Shown here piece by piece: positions 1 through 6,950 of a stretch of DNA of 16,384 nucleotides; within the stretch, counting starts at the first letter, position 1; each line of letters begins with the position of its first letter. Position numbers and translations under genes: made by a program. The notes below the pieces were generated by a model that did no database searches, was not told the origin of the DNA, and saw only the letters and a list, made by a program, of their open reading frames with translations. The stretch comes from Bacillota bacterium (lineage in GTDB: Bacteria > Bacillota > Clostridia > Lachnospirales > Lachnospiraceae): assembly GCA_023393095.1 (NCBI GenBank), contig JAEWMT010000048.1:1-16384 (forward strand), in the 5' to 3' direction.

Positions 1-191
1 GCTCCAGCTCCTGTAAAGTAAATAATTTACCTCTTGAAAGTGATGATTTACTAATTGCTGAACATTTGACAACTGGCTGGATGAAAGATGTAAATGAATA
101 TATTGAGCCGCTAAAACAAGGGGATATTGTATTACTTATAAGACTGGATGATACCAGATATGTAGTTTTAGAAAGGCTGGTAAATGTATGA
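1..191 (+). CDS. Phage DUF2577 (XkdR-like) baseplate protein, 3' part
   Basis: The frame is open from base 3 to the TGA at 189-191, and the start lies before the window. The roughly 62 visible residues end in GDIVLLIRLDDTRYVVLERL, the C-terminal pattern of the DUF2577 family. This family sits immediately before DUF2634 in PBSX-like tail operons and is thought to belong to the baseplate or its hub region. Its stop overlaps the next start (ATGA), so the two genes are translationally coupled. The identification rests mainly on gene order plus the GD-V-LL...Y-VL pattern. The exact role in the particle is not known. Confidence 0.7.
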   Translation, partial: SSSCKVNNLPLESDDLLIAEHLTTGWMKDVNEYIEPLKQGDIVLLIRLDDTRYVVLERLVNV

Positions 192-586
192 GTTTTCCTT
201 TTGAAAGTGAAGAAGAAATTGAATCTGAAGATACACTACAGATACCCAAAGAATATGAAATTGATTTTAAAACTGGGCGATTTACTGGGAGAATTTTAGA
301 AGGTGTTGAGGCTATTAGGGCGTGGGTTTATCTGGCTTTAAAAACAAGTAGATATCAAAATGTTATACATTCATGGGATTACGGTAGTGAGTTACAGGAC
401 CTGATCGGACAGTCGTATACAGAAGATTATCTGGAGATCGAGGCAAAACGAATGGTTGAGGAATGCATATTGATTAATGAAAATATAACTGAAATTACGG
501 AATTCAGTATATCAGTAGAAAATGATAAGTTGGCCATTAGTTTTACCGCAATAACTCCATTTGGGGAGGTGGATATTAATGTATGA
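188..586 (+). CDS. xkdS: Phage tail/baseplate protein, DUF2634 (XkdS-like)
   Basis: This 132-residue protein has an acidic N-terminus, then EIDFKTGRFTGRILEGVEAI, and then WVYLALKTSRYQNVIHSWDYG. These segments are typical of DUF2634, related to the XkdS/gp25-like wedge proteins of contractile tails. The C-terminal part (ISVENDKLAISFTAITPFGE) looks like the usual closing beta strands. The ATG at 188 overlaps the stop of the preceding gene by four bases. The end overlaps the start of baseplate J. It is expected to be a structural subunit of the baseplate wedge in the phage particle. Length and position match the PBSX order R-S-T-U. Confidence 0.8.
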   Translation: MSFPFESEEEIESEDTLQIPKEYEIDFKTGRFTGRILEGVEAIRAWVYLALKTSRYQNVIHSWDYGSELQDLIGQSYTEDYLEIEAKRMVEECILINENITEITEFSISVENDKLAISFTAITPFGEVDINV

Positions 587-1637
587 GGATAATACATATG
601 AAGTTATTTTAGATAGGATGCTGGCTCGAATACCGGGTGATATAGATAAAACGGAGGGTAGTATTATTTATGAAGCATTAGCACCAGAAGCATGGGAACT
701 TGCACAAGCATATATCGGTATTGATTTAGTTTATGATATGACCTTTGCAGATACCGCCCCAAGGGAAGAACTGATAAGGCGTGCCAAAGAGCGAGGTTTA
801 GCGCCAAAATCGGCTACATATGCAGTGCTTAAGGGTCAATTTAATATTGACGTGCCAATAGGCAGTAGATTTGGATTAGATGATCTAAATTATGTAGTTA
901 CTAATCAAATATCTAATGGTATTTATAAAATGCAATGTGAGGCTGCTGGGGCAATAGGCAATAAAAAACTCGGTGCTTTGATTTCCATTGAATATATCGA
1001 AGGTCTCACCAGCTCCGAGTTAATAGAATTATTGATACCTGGTACCGATGAAGAGGATACAGAAAAATTCCGTAAAAGGTATTTCGATAGTTTTAACAGT
1101 GCTGCATTTGGTGGAAATAAAGCCGATTACATCGAAAAAATAAAATCAATAAACGGTGTGGGCGGTGTAAAAGTCTACCGGGCAACGCAAGATAATTACA
1201 ATGTGGTAGCGCAGATAATCAATAGTGATTATGGGGTACCTAGTGCTGAGTTAGTAGATATGGTGCAACAGTTTATGGATCCTACCAAAGATGGCGAAGG
1301 AGAAGGAATGGCACCTATAGGTCATGTTGTTGTTATCCAAGGTGTTACCGGCGTTACGGTAAATATTAATACAAACATAACTTACGATCAGGATTATTCA
1401 TGGGATGCTGTATCCGAAAACGTAAAAGCAGCTATTGATAAATATTTTCTTTCACTGGCTGAATCATGGGAAAGTGTTGAAAACATAATTGTCCGCATTG
1501 CACAGCTAGAGGCTGCGATATTAAATGTATCAGGAATAATTGACATAGCTGGCACTAATATAAATGGCTCTGTATCTAACCTAACATTAGAAAGTGGTCA
1601 GGTGCCGCTTAGGGGGGATATAAATGCAAACAATTAA
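579..1637 (+). CDS. xkdT: Baseplate J-like protein (XkdT-like)
   Basis: This 352-residue protein is a baseplate wedge structural component of contractile tails (baseplate J/gp47 family). The family is recognised from the N-terminus EVILDRMLARIPGDIDKTEG, the central EELIRRAKERGLAPKSAT and the segment LLIPGTDEEDTEKFRKRYFD with FGGNKADYIEKIKSINGVGG, all landmarks of XkdT homologues. I chose the ATG at 579 because GGGGAGGT lies at 564-571, about 7 bases upstream. An in-frame TTG at 561 would place the ribosome site inside the coding region. Length is close to Bacillus XkdT. The gene overlaps DUF2634 by 8 bases and DUF2313 by 14 bases, consistent with one late transcript. Confidence 0.9.
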   Translation: MYEDNTYEVILDRMLARIPGDIDKTEGSIIYEALAPEAWELAQAYIGIDLVYDMTFADTAPREELIRRAKERGLAPKSATYAVLKGQFNIDVPIGSRFGLDDLNYVVTNQISNGIYKMQCEAAGAIGNKKLGALISIEYIEGLTSSELIELLIPGTDEEDTEKFRKRYFDSFNSAAFGGNKADYIEKIKSINGVGGVKVYRATQDNYNVVAQIINSDYGVPSAELVDMVQQFMDPTKDGEGEGMAPIGHVVVIQGVTGVTVNINTNITYDQDYSWDAVSENVKAAIDKYFLSLAESWESVENIIVRIAQLEAAILNVSGIIDIAGTNINGSVSNLTLESGQVPLRGDINANN

Positions 1638-2154
1638 TTATTTACCCTTGGTGCTACAGGATATAAGAGAATTTAAAGTTATCACTTCATGTGATGATGT
1701 TGAAAATTCAGAGATCAATATTTGCATTGAAAAGTTATATAATGACCAGTTTATATCCACTACAGAAAAAGCCATAAAAAGATATGAAGATATGCTCGGA
1801 ATCGTTTCTAAGGGAACTGATACCTTGGAAGATAGACAGTTTAGAATTTTAGCAGTCTATAACAAGCAGCTGCCTTATACCAAGACGGTTTTAGAACGAA
1901 ACCTTGCAAACTTTTGCGGCAATAATGGCTACCATCTAAATCTGGATTACGTAAACAAAATACTCACAGTTAAAATAACATTAATTGCAAAGTCTATGTT
2001 TAATACGGTAAAGGATTATTTAGAGGCGGTAATTCCTTTAAATCTTATCGTTGAATTAAGTTTATTATATAACCAGAATAAGATGTTTACGCAATATGCC
2101 CATGAAGAGCTAAAGAAATGGACACATAACCAACTTAGAGAGGAAGTGATTTGA
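1624..2154 (+). CDS. xkdU: Phage DUF2313 tail protein (XkdU/YmfQ-like)
   Basis: This 176-residue protein opens with YLPLVLQDIREFKVI and continues with KAIKRYEDMLGI, TLEDRQFRILAVYNKQLPYT and NLDYVNKILTVKITL. That layout belongs to DUF2313 (XkdU in PBSX, YmfQ in e14), a tail-tip or baseplate component always found between baseplate J and the tail fibre. The ATG at 1624 lies inside the end of the baseplate J gene, with AGGGGGGAT just upstream as the ribosome site. The final TGA shares its A with the ATG of the tail fibre gene (TGATG), so translation of the two is probably coupled. No enzymatic activity is expected. Confidence 0.85.
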   Translation: MQTINYLPLVLQDIREFKVITSCDDVENSEINICIEKLYNDQFISTTEKAIKRYEDMLGIVSKGTDTLEDRQFRILAVYNKQLPYTKTVLERNLANFCGNNGYHLNLDYVNKILTVKITLIAKSMFNTVKDYLEAVIPLNLIVELSLLYNQNKMFTQYAHEELKKWTHNQLREEVI

Positions 2155-3929
2155 TGGCAGGGCAATCTACAAATTATGGTTTGTTAAAACCAACACCGGA
2201 AGAATTCTATGATATTGAAGTACAGAACGAAAATATGGACTTAATAGATACTGCACTGGGGAATATAGCTAGATTTGAAAAAGCCGGGGGTACAGCTACA
2301 ACAATTATATTATCCGATTTATCCTTCAAGGACGGTATATCAAAGACCTTTATTGCAAAGTATACAAATACAGATATAGTAAAAACCATCAATGGTAAAC
2401 CGTGGTATAAGCCGGGTACGACAACCTCACCGCCAACAACCGCAGGCAAGGCTTATACTGTCTGGTATGATTTGTCCGGTGACTGTTTTTTTATCAAAGC
2501 TAGTGCGGGCGGTGGTACTGCAAAAAAAGCAGACGTACTAGCATCATCCACCTTTACCAGTGATACGGTCGACGAGGAAGCAGGGGAAATACCAACTAAA
2601 TCAGCAGCTACATATACCCCGGGAACAACAGACAAGATTATAGCAGCTGGGCAGTTTTTAGGTGGCGACCAGATAGTTAAGGGTGATGCTAATCTGATAC
2701 CAGCTAACATAAAAAAAGATGTACATATATATGACATGATTGGTACATCCGAGGAAGGTGCTGCTCTTAATGTCTTTGTAGGTTTAAATCCTCCTACTAC
2801 TTATGAAGGTATTTGGATACAGACTACAGAAGTAATTACATCTATTATAAATGATTTAGAGTTATGGTTTGCGGAAGCCTGGAATGACACTAGTCTGGTA
2901 TCATATGCAGATATACCTTATGCACCCGGAAATGGTAGACCTACGCTTGTAGCTGTAGGAACAGATTTGTATTTGATGGGTGGTGTAGGCATTAAATACA
3001 ACTATAAATATAACACCTTAACAAATATCTGGACAAGGATGTCAGATATGCCAATTGCAACATATCTACATACCGCTGTTGCAATTGGCACTGATATTTA
3101 TGTTATGGGTGGATGGGGAAGCAGTGGAACTCAAAATTATAACTATAAATATAACACCCTTAACGATACATGGGAAGTTAAGAAAGTTATACCATATGCA
3201 ATATATCAACATACCGCTGTTGCAATTGGCACTGATGTTTATGTTATGGGTGGTAACAACGGCGGAGCAACAACCTATAATTATAAATATGATACTCTGA
3301 ATGATACATGGACGATTAAGAAAGTTATGCCTTATAGTGCTTATCTTCATACAGCTGTAGCAATTGGAACAGATATATTTATTATGGGTGGCATCAACTC
3401 AAGCAATAATTATAAATACAATACTCTTACCGATATGTGGACGGCTTTGAAAGTTATACCTTATAGCGCGCAGTCTCATATATCTGTACCAGTAGGTACG
3501 GATATATATATTATGGGTGGTAGTTATAATGGAACTTATACCAATAACTATAAATATAACATAGTTACTGATACATGGACAGCTATGTCAGTTATGCCTT
3601 ATGCTACTTATAATCACGTAGCAGCATATACAAACAATGCAATACATGTTATGGGTGGATACAATGGAAGCACCACATTATTATACAACCGTCGCTATAA
3701 CCTTACCTCAAAACAATACCCAAACGGCACAGTAGTAATATATAAAACCAACGGTATGTCTGGCACATATTCAGCCGAATTAGTAACCCCTGCCTCCAGA
3801 TTTCCCGGTATATTCAATCGGTTACTAACCGGCTTTAACAATGTCTATATGTACTCTGGAGGAACGCTACAAGAAAACTTACCTACGTACTACGGTGATG
3901 GTAGCACTTGGGTTAAATTTAAAGGATAG
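2154..3929 (+). CDS. Kelch-repeat phage tail fibre / receptor-binding protein
   Basis: This 591-residue protein most likely binds the host surface at the tail tip. Residues 3-35 (NYGLLKPTPEEFYDIEVQNE onwards) form the usual attachment segment of clostridial tail fibres. Residues about 125-205 resemble the repeat domain common in tail-collar fibres, with ADVLASSTFTSD and LIPANIKKDVHIYDMIGTS. Residues about 260-505 contain six Kelch-type blades, each with a GTDIYVMGG strand, a YKYNT turn and a W-(x)5-MP/IP strand. Together they predict a beta-propeller. The last 80 residues form a separate tip domain. I preferred the ATG at 2154 over a TTG at 2151 because AGAGAGGAAG lies 8-10 bases upstream. 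No intramolecular chaperone domain is seen. Confidence 0.85.
   Translation: MAGQSTNYGLLKPTPEEFYDIEVQNENMDLIDTALGNIARFEKAGGTATTIILSDLSFKDGISKTFIAKYTNTDIVKTINGKPWYKPGTTTSPPTTAGKAYTVWYDLSGDCFFIKASAGGGTAKKADVLASSTFTSDTVDEEAGEIPTKSAATYTPGTTDKIIAAGQFLGGDQIVKGDANLIPANIKKDVHIYDMIGTSEEGAALNVFVGLNPPTTYEGIWIQTTEVITSIINDLELWFAEAWNDTSLVSYADIPYAPGNGRPTLVAVGTDLYLMGGVGIKYNYKYNTLTNIWTRMSDMPIATYLHTAVAIGTDIYVMGGWGSSGTQNYNYKYNTLNDTWEVKKVIPYAIYQHTAVAIGTDVYVMGGNNGGATTYNYKYDTLNDTWTIKKVMPYSAYLHTAVAIGTDIFIMGGINSSNNYKYNTLTDMWTALKVIPYSAQSHISVPVGTDIYIMGGSYNGTYTNNYKYNIVTDTWTAMSVMPYATYNHVAAYTNNAIHVMGGYNGSTTLLYNRRYNLTSKQYPNGTVVIYKTNGMSGTYSAELVTPASRFPGIFNRLLTGFNNVYMYSGGTLQENLPTYYGDGSTWVKFKG
3069..3253 (+). repeat. Near-identical DNA repeats encoding Kelch blades
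   Basis: Bases 3069-3112 and 3210-3253 match at all but one of 44 positions. The spacing is 141 bases, or 47 codons, exactly one Kelch blade. More diverged copies of the same segment occur near 2950, 3351, 3480 and 3622. The conservation includes synonymous positions, so at least two blades come from recent duplication or gene conversion rather than ancient divergence. Confidence 0.85.
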
Positions 3930-3939
3930 GAGGTTAGAC

Positions 3940-4206
3940 ATGAATCTAACATATAAAGCAACAGAAACAGGCTACACTATACTTTTAGACGGTAAACCAT
4001 GGATAGTACAGGATAAGGATGTTTATATCCCATTTCCGGCAGCAACAATGGAGGAATCCGCAGAATTACATATTGCGGATATTATCAGGATGAATACTCC
4101 ACCTGAAAACCCTCCAGTTACAACAGAAGGGCTGCAAGAACAACTAGCAGATTTAGCGGTAGAAACGGATTATAGGCTATCTCTTTCAGAGTTAGGCTTA
4201 GTATAA
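3940..4206 (+). CDS. Small tail-fibre-associated phage protein (XkdW position)
   Basis: This 88-residue protein begins MNLTYKATETGYTILLDGKP and continues with a short beta-rich N-terminal half, then TMEESAELHIADIIRMN and a C-terminal acidic helix (LQEQLADLAVETDYRLSLSE). It has no transmembrane segment and no known catalytic motif. The start at 3940 is supported by GGATAGGAGG 6 bases upstream. A longer reading from 3841 would overlap the fibre gene by 90 bases and is unlikely. Proteins of this size between tail fibre and XkdX in PBSX-like operons are usually minor tail or fibre-accessory proteins. Its function is not known. Confidence 0.7.
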   Translation: MNLTYKATETGYTILLDGKPWIVQDKDVYIPFPAATMEESAELHIADIIRMNTPPENPPVTTEGLQEQLADLAVETDYRLSLSELGLV

Positions 4207-4228
4207 AATTTAAGGAGGGTAAAATATT

Positions 4229-4384
4229 ATGAATACTTATGAAAATATGAAAATAGTTATTGCAGCCGGGAAGAAAACGAAAGAAGAATTACTATCCATG
4301 AGTGACATCTTTCTGATGAACAGTCGTGTTGATGAAACGCAGTACACTGATCTTATTAATATAATTAATGAAAAGTATGAGTAA
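4229..4384 (+). CDS. Small XkdX-like phage protein (51 aa)
   Basis: This short gene encodes 51 residues starting MNTYENMKIVIAAGKKTKEE and ending in DETQYTDLINIINEKYE. AAGGAGGG lies about 7 bases before the ATG. Size, the helix-rich pattern (VIAAGKKTKEELLSMSDI then QYTDLINII) and position between fibre accessory gene and holin match the XkdX-like minor proteins of PBSX-type tails. It lacks the Trp often seen near the start of that family, so family membership is tentative. It ends four bases before the first of two terminator-like hairpins and is probably the last structural gene of the tail module. Confidence 0.7.
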   Translation: MNTYENMKIVIAAGKKTKEELLSMSDIFLMNSRVDETQYTDLINIINEKYE

Positions 4385-4387
4385 CAG

Positions 4388-4410
4388 GCATCCGGAAGGG
4401 TGCTTTTATT
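4388..4410 (+). terminator. Intrinsic terminator-like hairpin 1, GGAA loop
   Basis: A 6-base-pair stem GCATCC/GGGTGC (one T-G pair) closes on a GGAA tetraloop and is followed by TTTTATT. It begins four bases after the stop of the XkdX-like gene. The stem is short, so termination is probably partial, allowing the holin and endolysin to be reached at lower level. Confidence 0.6.
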
Positions 4411-4413
4411 ATG

Positions 4414-4434
4414 GGAGCCTTCGGGCTCCTTTTT
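4414..4434 (+). terminator. Intrinsic terminator-like hairpin 2, UUCG loop
   Basis: A 6-base-pair stem GGAGCC/GGCTCC closes on the very stable TTCG tetraloop (C-UUCG-G) and is followed by five T. It stands directly behind the first hairpin, so two terminators act in series between tail genes and lysis genes. Confidence 0.75.
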
Positions 4435-4462
4435 AAAATTAAAAATGAAAGAAGGTAGTAAG

Positions 4463-4921
4463 ATGAACAAGTTTAAAACTCTATTTACAGCATTTTTCTC
4501 GGCATTGGCCGGATGGCTTGGTATTCTGGCCATACCAGTATTAGTATTAGTCCTTTGTAATATCATTGACTATGTTACTGGATTGGCGGCAAGTAAGTAC
4601 AGAGGGCAAAAAATTAATAGTTACAAAGGTTTTAGGGGCATTGCAAAAAAAATCTGTATGTGGCTACTTATAGCTGTAGGAGCTATGATTGACTGGTTGA
4701 TTATCTATGCCGGTCAGTCAATAGGCATTACGATACCAGTTAATTTTTTAATTGCCTGTGTCGTGGCTGTTTGGCTGATTGCCAATGAGATTATATCAAT
4801 ACTTGAAAACATGGTGGATATCGGAGTGTCGATACCGCCTTTTTTAATGCCTATTGTCAAGAACATTAAGAAACAGGTAGAAGATAAGACAAAAGTGAAG
4901 GGGGAAGGATTAAATGAGTAA
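4463..4921 (+). CDS. Phage holin, phage_holin_4 / toxin-secretion holin family
   Basis: This 152-residue membrane protein has hydrophobic segments at about 17-38, 64-84 and 92-112. It carries the family landmarks NIIDYVTGLAASKYRGQKIN, the GFRGIAKKI turn and the C-terminal NEIISILENM. Members form lesions in the cytoplasmic membrane that release the endolysin. The ATG at 4463 has GAAGG 7 bases upstream. Longer frames starting at 4400 would run through the terminator hairpins and are rejected. The charged tail (KKQVEDKTKVK) is typical. The last 8 bases overlap the endolysin gene, the usual coupling of a lysis cassette. Confidence 0.92.
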   Translation: MNKFKTLFTAFFSALAGWLGILAIPVLVLVLCNIIDYVTGLAASKYRGQKINSYKGFRGIAKKICMWLLIAVGAMIDWLIIYAGQSIGITIPVNFLIACVVAVWLIANEIISILENMVDIGVSIPPFLMPIVKNIKKQVEDKTKVKGEGLNE

Positions 4922-5621
4922 ATTAACAGGCAAAGGTCTTGCAGATTTTTGTAAGACTAAATTAGGCACCCCATATGTTTATGGAGCAAAGGGTAGCTAC
5001 GGGAAACTTACACAGTCGCATTTAAACAGTCTTATCCTAGCTTATACGGATATGTTTACTAATATATATATCACAAAAGCCAAGAGGTTTGTTGGCAAGG
5101 TATGTACTGACTGCTCCGGATTACCTGGCTGGTATACCGGTAAGAATTTAGGATCATATCAATTATATAAGACTGCAGTTAAAAAGGAGCCTATCTCTAC
5201 TGTAGGTCAGGCACCGGTTGGAGCGGTTCTCTGGCATTCCGGTCATGTTGGCGTTTATATCGGTAATGGGTACTGCATCGAGGCGAAGGGTATCGACTAT
5301 GGTACTGTTAAATCTAAAGTATCCAATACTAAATTCACTCACTGGCTGCTGTTCGATTATATTGACTATGATATGCCTGTAAGCTCAAAGAAGCCTCATA
5401 ATCCGTATAAAGAGCCGTCAGAGACTATTTGTAAGGGTATGAAAGGCGAATTTGTCAAATGGGTACAATGGGAGCTTAACGATGCCGGTATTAAGGTTGA
5501 GATTGATGGCGAGTTTGCTACGATCACGGAAAAGGCAATCAGGACATTCCAGCAGAGTTGTAAGATTACTGTGGATGGAAAAGTAGGAGCAAATACCATG
5601 AAGGCATTTAAGGCAGATTAA
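4914..5621 (+). CDS. Endolysin: NlpC/P60 peptidase with peptidoglycan-binding domain
   Basis: This 235-residue enzyme cleaves peptide bonds in peptidoglycan at the end of the lytic cycle. Residues 1-150 form an NlpC/P60 Cys-His peptidase: TDCSG places the nucleophile at Cys67, and SGHVGVYIG places the general base at His111. Residues 170-235 form a PG_binding_1 domain (GEFVKWVQWELNDAG, VDGKVGANTMKAF) that anchors it to the wall. There is no signal peptide, so release depends on the holin directly upstream. GGGGGAAGG lies 4-5 bases before the ATG. The exact bond (gamma-D-Glu to diamino acid is usual for the family) cannot be told from sequence. Confidence 0.93.
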   Translation: MSKLTGKGLADFCKTKLGTPYVYGAKGSYGKLTQSHLNSLILAYTDMFTNIYITKAKRFVGKVCTDCSGLPGWYTGKNLGSYQLYKTAVKKEPISTVGQAPVGAVLWHSGHVGVYIGNGYCIEAKGIDYGTVKSKVSNTKFTHWLLFDYIDYDMPVSSKKPHNPYKEPSETICKGMKGEFVKWVQWELNDAGIKVEIDGEFATITEKAIRTFQQSCKITVDGKVGANTMKAFKAD

Positions 5622-5658
5622 TCAGACAGTATTAAGGCAATTTATATTCACTATATAA

Positions 5659-5690
5659 CCCCTAGTCAGATCAGACTAGGGGATTTTTTT
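5659..5690 (+). terminator. Strong intrinsic terminator after the lysis cassette
   Basis: A perfect 9-base-pair stem CCCCTAGTC/GACTAGGGG with a 6-base loop is followed by A and seven T. It lies 38 bases after the endolysin stop and should end the phage late transcript, insulating the accessory genes that follow. Confidence 0.92.
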
Positions 5691-5743
5691 ATTGTATAAA
5701 TTTGTTCAAAGTGTGAAATAGTTCATTTTATTTGAAATAAATG

Positions 5744-5771
5744 TTGCACTTAGCAAACAATGATGTATAAT
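5744..5771 (+). promoter_or_regulatory. Promoter for the Panacea gene pair
   Basis: TTGCAC (5744-5749) and TATAAT (5766-5771) are spaced by 16 bases, a good sigma-A-type promoter. It lies about 110 bases before the Panacea start and after the late terminator, so the pair can be expressed in the lysogen independently of phage late genes. Confidence 0.65.
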
Positions 5772-5797
5772 AAAGTATGGTAAATAATAGCAAACAA
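5751..5797 (+). repeat. Direct repeats TAGCAAACAA around the Panacea promoter
   Basis: TAGCAAACAA occurs at 5751-5760, in the promoter spacer, and again at 5788-5797, just downstream of the expected transcription start. The arrangement fits a paired operator, for example for autoregulation by the downstream pair. This is inference from position only. Confidence 0.5.
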
Positions 5798-5882
5798 AAG
5801 TAAGATGTAATAAATCATAATAAGTTATATAAAAATAAATTGTGATTGTCTTTACTATAATTTTTGGACGGGGGTGTACAAC

Positions 5883-6317
5883 ATGGCAGATGTATTTGAT
5901 TTAGCGAATGCTTTTTTAACAATTGAACCAATGACAAATAAAAAACTCCAAAAGCTTTGCTATTATGCAAAAGCATGGTATTTATCATTATATGACGAAA
6001 ATATTATCAATGATGATTTCGAAGCATGGGTACACGGAGCTGTACAACCACAGCTTTATCAAAAGTATAAAAATTATGGTTTCGGTCTAATTCCTAGAGT
6101 ATCTAAAAAAAGAGTTAATATCCCTGATGAATTTATGAGTTTTGCAAATGAAATATATGATTCTTATGGAGAATTATCAGGAGATGAATTGGAGGCATTA
6201 AATCATTCTGAGGAACCATGGATTAAGGCTAGAAGTAGTAGAAAGCCATGGGAACGTTGCACGGAAATAATTCAAGAGGAAGATATGAAAAATTATTACA
6301 GAAAGCAAATGATCTGA
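5883..6317 (+). CDS. Panacea-domain (DUF4065/SocA-like) protein, probable antitoxin
   Basis: This 144-residue protein carries the Panacea domain landmarks: NKKLQKLCYYAKAWYLSLYD (19-38), FEAWVHGAVQPQLYQKYKNYG (46-66; the usual GP is GA here) and ELEALNHSEEPWIKAR (102-117). Panacea proteins act as antitoxins or proteolysis adaptors and neutralise varied toxins encoded beside them. The ATG at 5883 is chosen because GGACGGGGG lies about 8 bases upstream. The GTG at 5874 would use that ribosome site as coding sequence. Its TGA shares a base with the next ATG (TGATG), so the two are cotranslated. It lies in the accessory right arm of the prophage, between two terminators. The domain call is strong; the antitoxin role is inferred from the pairing. 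Confidence 0.85.
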   Translation: MADVFDLANAFLTIEPMTNKKLQKLCYYAKAWYLSLYDENIINDDFEAWVHGAVQPQLYQKYKNYGFGLIPRVSKKRVNIPDEFMSFANEIYDSYGELSGDELEALNHSEEPWIKARSSRKPWERCTEIIQEEDMKNYYRKQMI

Positions 6318-6907
6318 TGTCAAAGATACCTAAGCAAAAAGTTCCTGAAAAAATTCATAGGATTGATAGTAAAAAAGAAAAAATAAAATTACTGAATAAT
6401 AACATAATCTTTTCGTTTGAATCATTGAAATATAACGAGTTTTTTAATCTCGATGGAACCTGCGTTAATTGGTCTTCGGACTTATTTGATATGTTGAAAA
6501 CCATATCATCTATTAACATAAATGAAATACATGCTGGATCATATTCCAGAAAAGGATCTACGCTTAGGATACATAATCACAATAATGCAGACCCGCCATG
6601 CGATATACCAGATAATATTGAATTACAAGATTTATGGCAGATGCGTATATCAAAGAGTAAAGGTGGTATCCACGGAGTATTTTATGAAAACATATTTTAC
6701 GTGATTTGGCTAGATCCACAACATAATATGTATCCAGATGATAGATATGGCGGTATCAAACGAATTAAACCTCCATCTACATGCTGTAAAGACCGTGATG
6801 AAAATATTTTTCATTTACAAGAGGCACTTATTGAATCACAAGAAAGCGCAAGGGTATGGGAAGAATTAGCCTCGAGTTTGGAGAATGAAACTAATAATAA
6901 ATCGTAA
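6317..6907 (+). CDS. Uncharacterised Panacea-linked partner, toxin candidate
   Basis: This 196-residue soluble protein follows the Panacea gene with a one-base overlap (TGATG) and no good ribosome site of its own, so it depends on coupled translation. It starts with a basic linker (MSKIPKQKVPEKI). The middle has VNWSSDLFDMLKTISSININ (50-69), a His-rich stretch RIHNHNN (84-90) and LWQMRISKSKGGIHGVFYEN (106-125). The best landmark is IFYVIWLDPQHNMYPDD (126-142). As I recall, this FYVIWLD-x-x-H motif recurs in unnamed proteins encoded beside Panacea genes. I recognise no established toxin fold (no Fic HPFxxGN, no alarmone synthetase motif, no transmembrane segment). A toxin role is inferred only from gene order and coupling. 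Confidence 0.65.
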   Translation: MSKIPKQKVPEKIHRIDSKKEKIKLLNNNIIFSFESLKYNEFFNLDGTCVNWSSDLFDMLKTISSININEIHAGSYSRKGSTLRIHNHNNADPPCDIPDNIELQDLWQMRISKSKGGIHGVFYENIFYVIWLDPQHNMYPDDRYGGIKRIKPPSTCCKDRDENIFHLQEALIESQESARVWEELASSLENETNNKS

Positions 6908-6914
6908 ACAAAAT

Positions 6915-6950
6915 CCCCTCATTGTCACATAAGACTTTGAGGGAAATTTT
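6915..6950. terminator. Bidirectional terminator between convergent genes
   Basis: CCCTCA (6916-6921) pairs with TGAGGG (6938-6943), with an inner GTC/GAC extension. The hairpin is followed by AATTTTTTATT on the plus strand and by GATTTTGTTT on the minus strand. It separates the plus-strand Panacea pair from the convergent secreted-protein gene. Confidence 0.8.

Noticed and set aside
3055..3350. Extra frames on both strands inside the tail fibre gene
   Set aside because: They arise from the Kelch repeat sequence read in other frames, repeat the same peptide, and lack ribosome sites.
4237..4566. Minus-strand 109-codon frame across the terminators and the holin start
   Set aside because: It runs antisense through the XkdX-like gene, both hairpins and the holin start, with no start signals.
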